From assembly GCA_002420005.1 (NCBI GenBank), contig DIHE01000080.1:1284-31613 (forward strand): a stretch of 30,330 nt of DNA. Direction: 5' to 3'. Under the pieces are notes generated by a model, which saw nothing but the letters and a program-made list of their open reading frames with translations, was not told the DNA's origin and made no database searches. Below are positions 15,240 to 21,079 of the stretch, in pieces. The DNA is from Holophagales bacterium UBA5704 (GTDB lineage Bacteria; Acidobacteriota; Thermoanaerobaculia; Multivoradales; UBA5704). Made by a program: the position numbers and the translations under genes. How positions within the stretch are numbered: position 1 is the first letter of the stretch; each line of letters opens with the position of its first letter.

Positions 15240-16825
15240 GAGTTCTGACTGCGGAAGCCATGCGTGCCGTCGACCGTGCGGGCATCGAAGGGCTCGGTTT
15301 GCCGAGCCTGGTGCTGATGGAGAACGCGGCCCTGGGGGTGGTGGATGCGATCGGCGAAGCCGAGGGGCCGATCGGCGAGGCGGCCTCCGCCGCCGTCTTC
15401 TGTGGCCCCGGCAACAACGGCGGCGACGGCTTCGCCATCGCGCGCCATCTCGCGGTGCGCGGCTGGGAGGTGCGCATCTTCCTGGTCACCGCCGGCAAAG
15501 GGGAGCCGGCCGGAGATGCGGGGCTCCAGCTCGCCGTCTGCCGCCGCATGGGGCTGGCGATCGACGAGGTGCGCACCGCCGAGGACGCCGCCGCGGCCCT
15601 GGAGGCGGCGCGGGGCTACGATCTCGCCCTCGACGCGCTCTTCGGGACCGGTCTGAGCCGCGCGCTGGAAGGCGTGTTCGCCGCCGTCGTCGAAGGGATG
15701 AACGAGCTGCCCTTCCCGCGTGTGGCGGTCGACCTGCCGAGCGGTCTCGATGCGAGCCGCGCCGCACCGATCGGCCCCTGTGTGCAGGCCGACCTCACCG
15801 TCACCTTCGCGGCGCCGAAGATCGCCCACGTCCTGCCGCCGGCCGCCGACGCGGTGGGGGAGCTGGCGATCGCGGACCTGGGCCTTCCGCTGCGCCTCGT
15901 TGACGAGGTGGAGGAGCCGGCGGGCCGTCTGCATCTCCTGGTGGGGGAGGAGCTGTCCGGCCTCCTGCCGCCGCGCGACCGCAGCGGCCACAAGGGGGAC
16001 TACGGCCACGTCCTCCTGGTCGCCGGCTCGCCGGGCAAGGCCGGAGCCGCGATCCTCGCCGCGCGCGCCGCCGTGCGCGCCGGAGCCGGTCTGGTGACCG
16101 TCGGAGTCCCCGCGCCGATCCTTCCCACGGTGGACTTGGGCTCGCTGGAGTCGATGACCCTGGGCCTTCCCGCCGGGAGCGCCGGCCAGCTTTCGGTCGC
16201 TGCGGTGGACAAGATCCTGGACGCCGCGCAAGGCAAGGACGTCCTCGCGGTGGGACCCGGCGTGGGCCAGGAGCTTTCGACCGCCGCCGTCCTGCGCCGC
16301 CTCGTCCTGGAGGCTCCGCTGCCCGTGGTGGCCGATGCGGACGCCCTGAACGCCTTCGCCGGCTGCGCCGGAGACCTGAAGCGGCGCACCGCGCCCACCG
16401 TCCTGACCCCGCACCCCGGAGAGCTCGGCCGGCTCCTGGGCCTCACCTCTGCCGAGATCCAGGCCGACCGCCTCGCCGCCGCCCGGCGCGCCGCCGCGGA
16501 GACCGGAGCGATCGTCGTCCTGAAAGGACACCTCACCCTGATCGCCACACCGGAGAACGACGTCTGGATCAATCCCACCGGCAACCCCGGGATGGCGACC
16601 GGGGGAAGCGGAGACGTCCTCACCGGCCTCCTCGCCGGCCTCCTGGCGCAGCGCGAGGCCCTCGCCTTGGAGATTGTGGACGCCGTGCTCCTGGCCGTCT
16701 ACCTGCACGGCCTGGCCGGAGACCTCGCCGCCGCCCGCCAAGGCGAGCCGGCCCTGGCCGCGGGCGATCTGCTCGACACCCTGCCCGCCGCCTTCGCGAC
16801 GCTCGCCGCGCCGCCGCGCACCTGA
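15236..16825 (+). CDS. nnr: Bifunctional NAD(P)H-hydrate epimerase / ADP-dependent dehydratase
   Basis: The 529-aa protein repairs hydrated NADH/NADPH in the cytoplasm. The N-terminal YjeF epimerase domain (1-~215) shows the start MRVLTAEAMRAVDRAGIE, then VLMENAALGVVDAI, CGPGNNGGDGFAIARHL and VAVDLPSGLDAS. The C-terminal ribokinase-like dehydratase domain (~240-529) shows RSGHKGDYGHVLLVAGSPGKAGAA, VGPGVGQE, ADALNAFA, LTPHPGELGRLL and NPGMATGGSGDVLTGLLAGLLAQ, with the catalytic GSGD near residue 458. Length matches the fused form. It overlaps the glycosyltransferase by 4 bases (ATGA), so translation is coupled. Confidence 0.96.
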   Translation: MRVLTAEAMRAVDRAGIEGLGLPSLVLMENAALGVVDAIGEAEGPIGEAASAAVFCGPGNNGGDGFAIARHLAVRGWEVRIFLVTAGKGEPAGDAGLQLAVCRRMGLAIDEVRTAEDAAAALEAARGYDLALDALFGTGLSRALEGVFAAVVEGMNELPFPRVAVDLPSGLDASRAAPIGPCVQADLTVTFAAPKIAHVLPPAADAVGELAIADLGLPLRLVDEVEEPAGRLHLLVGEELSGLLPPRDRSGHKGDYGHVLLVAGSPGKAGAAILAARAAVRAGAGLVTVGVPAPILPTVDLGSLESMTLGLPAGSAGQLSVAAVDKILDAAQGKDVLAVGPGVGQELSTAAVLRRLVLEAPLPVVADADALNAFAGCAGDLKRRTAPTVLTPHPGELGRLLGLTSAEIQADRLAAARRAAAETGAIVVLKGHLTLIATPENDVWINPTGNPGMATGGSGDVLTGLLAGLLAQREALALEIVDAVLLAVYLHGLAGDLAAARQGEPALAAGDLLDTLPAAFATLAAPPRT

Positions 16826-16894
16826 CTCTTCGCGGAGCCGATCCAGCCGTCCCCGGCCGCGCGAAACCGCCGGAAAACGTGAAAGGATCTACCC

Positions 16895-18298
16895 ATGATC
16901 GCCACTCTCCTCGCCGCCGCCCTGCTGGCCGCCCCCGCCGCGTCCCCTCCCTCCGCTGTGCCTCGCACCCTGCGGGTCGATGTCCACCATACCGGCACCG
17001 CCACCGAGGAGCACTTCAGCCTTGACCGGCTGGTCCTGGAGCCGACGGCCTGGCCGGGGAATCCGGCGCGTGCCGTGGACGACACGAACCTGGGCAAGTA
17101 CCTCTTCGAGGTGCTCGACCGCAAGACGAACCGGGTCGTCTACTCGCGCGGCTTCGCCTCGGTCTACGGCGAGTGGGAGACGACGGCGGAGGCCAACGCG
17201 GTCTGGCGGACGTTCCATGAATCGCTGCGGTTCCCACTACCGGCCGGGCCGGTCCAGGTGGTGGTCAAGAAGCGGGATGCCGAGAATGCCTTCCGCGAAG
17301 TCTGGTCGCTGCTGGTCGATCCGGCCGATCCGGCCATCGACCCGTCGCTGCCGCCTTCGCCGGGAGAGCTGCTGAAGATCGAGCACAACGGCCCCTCCGC
17401 CGAGAAGGTCGATTTCCTGATCCTGGGGGATGGCTACACCGCTGCGGAGCGGGGCAAGTTCGAGCGGGATGCCAGGCGCCTGGTGGAGATCCTGTTCAAC
17501 ACGTCACCGTTCAAGGAGCGGCGCAGAGACTTCAACGTCTGGGGGCTCTGCCCGCCGGCCCAGGAGTCCGGCATCTCGCGGCCGTCGACCGGCGTGCATC
17601 GCCGCTCGCCGGTCGGAGCGACCTACGACGCCTTCGGCTCCGAGCGCTACATCCTGACCTTCGAGAATCGAGCCCTGCGCGACGTGGCCTCCTTTGCGCC
17701 GTATGAATTCATCGAGATCCTGACCAACAGCCGCACCTATGGAGGAGGCGGGATCTTCGGCCAGTACTCGACGGTGGCGGCGGACAGCCTGTGGGCGCCG
17801 TACGTCTTCATCCACGAGCTCGGCCATCACTTCGCGGGTCTGGCGGACGAGTACTACACCTCGGAGGTGGCCTACGAGCCGGCGGCCGAGCCCGTCGAGC
17901 CCTGGGAGCGCAACGTCACCGTGCATCCGGAACGCGAGGCGCTCAAATGGCGCGACCTGGTCGCCGCGGATACACCACTGCCGACCCCCTGGTCCAAGAC
18001 TGCCTTCGAGGAGGACTCCGCCACGTTCCAGAAGCGCCGCCGCGAGATCCGGGCCCAGAATCGATCGGAAGACGAGATGGATGCCCTGTTCATCGAGAAG
18101 CGGATCGCAGACACGAAGCTGCTGGGCTCCGAGACCTGGGCCGGCAAGGTCGGTGCCTTCGAAGGGGCGAACTATGCCGCCCAGGGCTACTACCGCCCGC
18201 AGGCCGACTGCATCATGTTCACCCGCGACGAGGTCCCCTTCTGCCACGTCTGCCGGCGGGCGATCGAGGAAGTGATCGATCTGTACGTCGGGCGGTAG
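16895..18298 (+). CDS. Secreted M64-family (IgA peptidase-like) zinc metallopeptidase
   Basis: The 467-aa protein has an Ala/Leu-rich signal peptide (MIATLLAAALLAAPAASPPSA), then the M64 N-terminal beta domain (~25-150: LRVDVHHTGTATEEHFSLDRL), then the catalytic domain. The start of the catalytic domain has VDFLILGDGYTAAERGKFERD, the family signature. The zinc site is HELGHHFAGLADEYY (His307, Glu308, His311, then Asp318 in the HExxHxxGxxD form). A C-terminal segment has DCIMFTRDEVPFCHVCRRAIEEVI with CxxC. This is the same family as Clostridium ramosum IgA protease, but most M64 proteins have no known substrate. AAAGGA lies 7 bases before the ATG. It ends at a palindrome shared with the convergent lipoprotein gene. 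Confidence 0.93.
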   Translation: MIATLLAAALLAAPAASPPSAVPRTLRVDVHHTGTATEEHFSLDRLVLEPTAWPGNPARAVDDTNLGKYLFEVLDRKTNRVVYSRGFASVYGEWETTAEANAVWRTFHESLRFPLPAGPVQVVVKKRDAENAFREVWSLLVDPADPAIDPSLPPSPGELLKIEHNGPSAEKVDFLILGDGYTAAERGKFERDARRLVEILFNTSPFKERRRDFNVWGLCPPAQESGISRPSTGVHRRSPVGATYDAFGSERYILTFENRALRDVASFAPYEFIEILTNSRTYGGGGIFGQYSTVAADSLWAPYVFIHELGHHFAGLADEYYTSEVAYEPAAEPVEPWERNVTVHPEREALKWRDLVAADTPLPTPWSKTAFEEDSATFQKRRREIRAQNRSEDEMDALFIEKRIADTKLLGSETWAGKVGAFEGANYAAQGYYRPQADCIMFTRDEVPFCHVCRRAIEEVIDLYVGR

Positions 18299-18304
18299 GG
18301 GGAA

Positions 18305-18326
18305 CCAGGCCGGGCGCCCGGCCTGG
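18305..18326. terminator. Perfect 22-bp palindrome between convergent genes
   Basis: CCAGGCCGGGC followed directly by its exact complement lies between the M64 stop and the DUF6624 lipoprotein stop. AACC and GGTT flank it. It is placed to terminate transcription from both sides, but no strong U-run follows. Confidence 0.65.
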
Positions 18327-18340
18327 CTCGGTTCAGCGTG

Positions 18341-19276
18341 TCAAGGGCCGTCTTCCGGGCGGAGCTCGATCGGTTTGCCCGAAAAGACCGCTTGGCTGAT
18401 CTGCGTCCCGTAGGTGGCAAGAGGCGGTAACCCCAGCTCCTGGAGGTACACGTCGACCCGATCCGGGTCTTCCAGGGGCAGGTAATACGGCCGGCCCTCC
18501 GGATCTTCCTGAACCTGGGTGCCGTATCGCTGCTTGCGGCCGAGATCCAGTTGTAGAGCATCGTACAGAATGGCGTACGTTCGTGCTTTGCCGGCTTTCC
18601 GGAAATCGTCCTCGGCGTGTGGCAGGATGGTCATCAACAGCCGTAGATCATCGGTGTGCTTGGCCATCAAGGCCGCCTGAACCGACGTCTTGGCACCGAA
18701 TCGTTCCAGGTCGATCCATCCGACCTCTCTCATGAGGTCCTGCAGAAACCGGAGGTTCTTCTCCCGGATCGGCTTGAACTGCGCGAGCCGAGCCGAGGGG
18801 TCGGAGCCCTGCAGAACGGTTTGCTCTTCCTGGAACCTTTTCGCGATCTCGGCCTGGATTGCGTTGACCCTGTCGAAACGGAGGGGGCGGGAGCGGGGCA
18901 GGTCAAGTGGCTCCAGGCGCACCTGCTTCGGGATCCGCCGCAAACGCCGGTAAGTCCGGACGGTGGCGGCGTTGTCTTTGGTGGTTGTGACGCGCAAAGT
19001 CGATCCCGTGTGCTCGACCGTCCAGCGCTCCGGCATTCCCAGGTTGCGCAGGATGAGGTCACTGCCTTCGCAGCGGATCAAACCGCGTACGCTGAGCGTC
19101 CTGCCGTCGTGCTCCAAGATGCGATCGGCCTGGATGTTCAGGACGGACTCCTTGTCCTGCCAGGCACCGAGCCAATCCTGTGGCAGGTCCTTCGTGGCAA
19201 GGTCGGCCTTCAGATCGCCGCCGCAACCGAAGAGAAGGAACAGCAGCGCGAGCAGGTTTCGCGACATGCTCTTCAT
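18341..19276 (-). CDS. Lipoprotein with lipocalin-like N-domain and DUF6624 domain
   Basis: The 311-aa protein starts with a lipoprotein signal (SRNLLALLFLLFGC, lipidated Cys18). Residues ~30-125 look like a small beta-barrel with lipocalin-like features (DWLGAWQDKESVLNI...GSTLRVTTTKDNAATVRTYRRL). Residues ~145-311 match DUF6624: FLQDLMREVGWIDLERFGAKTSVQAALMAKHTDD, LLMTILPHAEDD, YAILYDALQLDLGRKQRYGTQV and YLQELGLPPLATY. DUF6624 is named from memory of its 'QHAD...YA.L.DR......QlYGTQ' pattern; its function is unknown. AGGAGG 7 bases upstream fixes the ATG. It lies 14 bases after the second precursor peptide, so it is almost certainly in the same transcript. Possible roles are product binding, immunity or export at the envelope. 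Confidence 0.85.
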   Translation of the reverse strand: MKSMSRNLLALLFLLFGCGGDLKADLATKDLPQDWLGAWQDKESVLNIQADRILEHDGRTLSVRGLIRCEGSDLILRNLGMPERWTVEHTGSTLRVTTTKDNAATVRTYRRLRRIPKQVRLEPLDLPRSRPLRFDRVNAIQAEIAKRFQEEQTVLQGSDPSARLAQFKPIREKNLRFLQDLMREVGWIDLERFGAKTSVQAALMAKHTDDLRLLMTILPHAEDDFRKAGKARTYAILYDALQLDLGRKQRYGTQVQEDPEGRPYYLPLEDPDRVDVYLQELGLPPLATYGTQISQAVFSGKPIELRPEDGP

Positions 19277-19290
19277 GATCCTGCCTCCTG

Positions 19291-19476
19291 TCAAAGGTCG
19301 TTCTCGGGATCGCCGCTGGTATCCCAACCCGGCGGCGGAGCTGTAACGGCGCAGGGAATCTGCAGGGATTCGCCACCTTGGACGTGTACGCGGCGCAAGT
19401 CTTCCGCGAGAACGCGTGCCAGGACCCGCTGCTGCTCTCTCCCGGCGCTCTCCTCGCGCCATGACTTTCTGTGCAT
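19291..19476 (-). CDS. Graspetide-type RiPP precursor peptide 2
   Basis: The 61-aa peptide has a leader (~1-33) with QQRVLARVLAEDLRRV, predicted amphipathic helix, and a probable core (~40-61) containing PPPGWDTSGDPENDL. LARVLAEDLR is identical in precursor 1, and both tails carry Trp followed within a few residues by Asp-Pro-Glu. The core offers Thr45, Thr53 and Ser54 as hydroxyl donors and Asp52, Asp56, Glu58 and Asp60 as acidic acceptors, as needed for omega-ester crosslinks. No Lys lies in the core, so amide links would be unlikely. GAGAGG is 8 bases before the ATG. It sits 72 bases after the ATP-grasp gene and 14 bases before the lipoprotein gene. Assignment is by context and paralogy; no known graspetide core motif (for example microviridin TxKYPSDW) is present. 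Confidence 0.8.
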   Translation of the reverse strand: MHRKSWREESAGREQQRVLARVLAEDLRRVHVQGGESLQIPCAVTAPPPGWDTSGDPENDL

Positions 19477-19510
19477 TCTTCAGTCCTCTCAAGAAAGGCG
19501 CCTGGTTGGT

Positions 19511-19538
19511 AGTTTATCAGTTCATGAGAATTCATCAA
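19511..19538 (-). promoter_or_regulatory. Weak candidate internal promoter before precursor 2
   Basis: On the minus strand TTGATG (19533-19538), a 16-bp spacer and TAAACT (19511-19516) lie in the 72-base gap between the ATP-grasp gene and precursor 2. The stretch is clearly AT-richer than its surroundings. It could boost the second precursor over the ligase, a common need in RiPP operons. Pattern match only. Confidence 0.3.
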
Positions 19539-19548
19539 GTGCAGTGGC

Positions 19549-20685
19549 TCACACGGGTGCTGTGAACGATTCCTCGTTCCGCCAGACGTCTTCGCGAATG
19601 GATCGGTCTGGAGAAGGCAAGTGGAGCTGCTCGCGGGTTTCGTCCATCTGGCGGACGGCCTCTACCAGGTCCTCAGAGTAGCGGATGTTGTGCTCTCCCT
19701 CTTGCCAGAGGAATTCAGGCCGGCCCTGAAGTAGCAGCTCGGCGAAGGCGTCCAGAAGCGGGATTTCGGCGTAACGCTCGACGAAGAGGAACTGACCGCT
19801 CTCGTTGACCTCGAGAAAGACAGCCCGGCCATCCGTAGTGACTACGAAGTCGACGCAGCCGAAGACGAGGCCGAGTCGCTTCAAGAGCTCGCGGCATTGC
19901 TGAGCCAGCTCTGGAGGCAAGGTGAAGGGCTCGATGCGGAGCTCGTGGTAGGAGCGCCTCCAGTCGACGCGGCCATTTTGAGTCTCCTGAGACAGGATGC
20001 GGGCGGCAAGCACGTGGTGGCCCAACACGGTCACCCGGAGTTCGTAGTCCTTGAACAGGAGCTCCTGATAGATCCCTGGGGCCGCCCGCAAGAGGTGATC
20101 GGCGACCAGGGCCTCCTCTGTCAGGACGTTGGTGTAGGGGGTCCAGCGCGCGTCTCCGTTGCGCCATGAGACCCCGTGCAGAGGTTTGTAGACGACCTGG
20201 CCACCGCGGCGGCTCAGAAAAGCACGGATGACGTCGGGATCATTGGTGTACGCCGTGTCCGGAGTCGCCATGCCGACCTCATGGGCGACCTGGTGCTGGA
20301 GGGGCTTGCGGCTGGCGCGGGCGACGGCTTCCGGAGGATTCACCCAGAAGGCATCCGGTGCGATCAGTCCGAAGAGGGAGCTACGGAAGAGGCGGCATTC
20401 ACGCAGCGCAAATTCGCGATCCGCCGGATGGAGCTTGTCGCCGGTCAGCCCGAGCGTCGGGCGGCGGTGCCAGACGGTGTCGAAGCGAAAATCCTCCAGC
20501 TCCAGGGCCGGGCCACGTACCCGGACGTGCCACCGTCCCTCTTCGAAGAGAACGGTCTCGTCCGCACAGTGTGGGAAATCCGCGGTGTGCCACAGCGTGA
20601 CGGCCCCACCCTTGCGCGTGACAGCCTCTGCCACGGCGTAGGCGTGGGCGTCGCCCAGCTCGGTGAGAATCAAGATCCTCTTCAT
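19549..20685 (-). CDS. MvdD-like ATP-grasp peptide ligase (graspetide macrocyclase)
   Basis: The 378-aa protein opens with the MvdD-type pre-ATP-grasp domain (MKRILILTELGDAHAYAVAEAV, HTADFP, residues 1-~115), then VWHRRPT (72-77). The ATP-grasp domain follows: nucleotide Lys167 in QVVYKPLHG, YQELLFKDYELRVTVLG (206-222), GCVDFVV (Asp279), and the metal/phosphate site LEVNESGQFLFVE (Glu292, Asn294). Family members activate Asp/Glu side chains as acyl phosphates and join them to Thr/Ser/Lys of a precursor. The gene sits between two small precursors, 20 bases after precursor 1 with no clear ribosome site, so it is probably translationally coupled. Only one ligase is present, so all crosslinks must be made by it. 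RimK- or glutathione synthetase-like roles are alternatives but fit the context poorly. Confidence 0.9.
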   Translation of the reverse strand: MKRILILTELGDAHAYAVAEAVTRKGGAVTLWHTADFPHCADETVLFEEGRWHVRVRGPALELEDFRFDTVWHRRPTLGLTGDKLHPADREFALRECRLFRSSLFGLIAPDAFWVNPPEAVARASRKPLQHQVAHEVGMATPDTAYTNDPDVIRAFLSRRGGQVVYKPLHGVSWRNGDARWTPYTNVLTEEALVADHLLRAAPGIYQELLFKDYELRVTVLGHHVLAARILSQETQNGRVDWRRSYHELRIEPFTLPPELAQQCRELLKRLGLVFGCVDFVVTTDGRAVFLEVNESGQFLFVERYAEIPLLDAFAELLLQGRPEFLWQEGEHNIRYSEDLVEAVRQMDETREQLHLPSPDRSIREDVWRNEESFTAPV

Positions 20686-20705
20686 GGCGTGCTCGGCGAA
20701 GAGGA

Positions 20706-20897
20706 TCAGACGCTCGGGGACCCCTCGAATTCGGGATCGCTCCAGTCTCGCCGGACCTCGCCTGTGACCAGGGAGGCAAAAGGTCCCCCCAGGTCGCGTC
20801 CGCCGATCTGCCGCAAGTCCTCTGCCAGGACCCGGGCCAGCAGACGGTCTTGCTGCGGAACGTCGATGCAGCTTTTCTGAATGGTCGTCTTGTGCAT
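20706..20897 (-). CDS. Graspetide-type RiPP precursor peptide 1
   Basis: The 63-aa peptide has a leader (~1-35) containing QQDRLLARVLAEDLRQI and a probable core (~38-63) ending RRDWSDPEFEGSPSV. It aligns with precursor 2 over the leader (12 of 17 identical ungapped, including a 10-residue run) while the tails diverge except for Trp...Asp-Pro-Glu. Ser42, Thr45, Ser53, Ser60 and Ser62 could be donors, and Glu47, Asp51, Asp54, Glu56 and Glu58 acceptors. GGAG lies 5 bases before the ATG. It is the first gene of the locus, behind its own candidate promoter, and ends 20 bases before the ATP-grasp start. A single Cys (Cys10) lies in the leader. No peptidase or ABC exporter gene is near, so leader removal and export are unexplained. 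Confidence 0.82.
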   Translation of the reverse strand: MHKTTIQKSCIDVPQQDRLLARVLAEDLRQIGGRDLGGPFASLVTGEVRRDWSDPEFEGSPSV

Positions 20898-21031
20898 ACG
20901 TTCTCCCTTTTCGTCGGTCGATCCCTGCTTCGCGCAGGACTCAATTGCTCCGTGACAGGCCGGACCTCACGGCAAACCGGGTGCAGCCGATCGACGACAA
21001 GAGAGAAGAAAAAAAACAATGGAGCACAACC

Positions 21032-21060
21032 AGGTTACCACCACTGATCCGGGGCGTCAA
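21032..21060 (-). promoter_or_regulatory. Candidate promoter of the graspetide operon
   Basis: On the minus strand TTGACG (21055-21060), a 17-bp spacer and TAACCT (21032-21037) preceded by TGG (an extended -10 feature) lie just after the TIR-WD40 stop codon. About 130 bases of leader remain before precursor 1, including TTGTTTTTTTTCTTC on the minus strand (21005-21019). That T-run could act as a pause or weak terminator for read-through from the upstream gene. The -35 is 5/6 to consensus; the -10 is poor. Confidence 0.45.
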
Positions 21061-21079
21061 GCTTATTTGATTTCGCGTA

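Noticed and set aside
14987..16741. 584-codon minus-strand frame
   Set aside because: Antisense to nnr; typical Gly/Gln/Arg-rich shadow translation.
19059..19538. 159-codon minus-strand frame overlapping precursor 2
   Set aside because: It runs in another phase across the precursor and the lipoprotein signal peptide, both of which have ribosome sites and clear protein features.
20176..20880. 234-codon plus-strand frame
   Set aside because: Antisense to the ATP-grasp ligase and precursor 1; no motif.
18341..20897. Microviridin cluster
   Set aside because: The cores lack the TxKYPSDW-type motif, only one ATP-grasp ligase is present and there is no GNAT acetyltransferase or ABC transporter.
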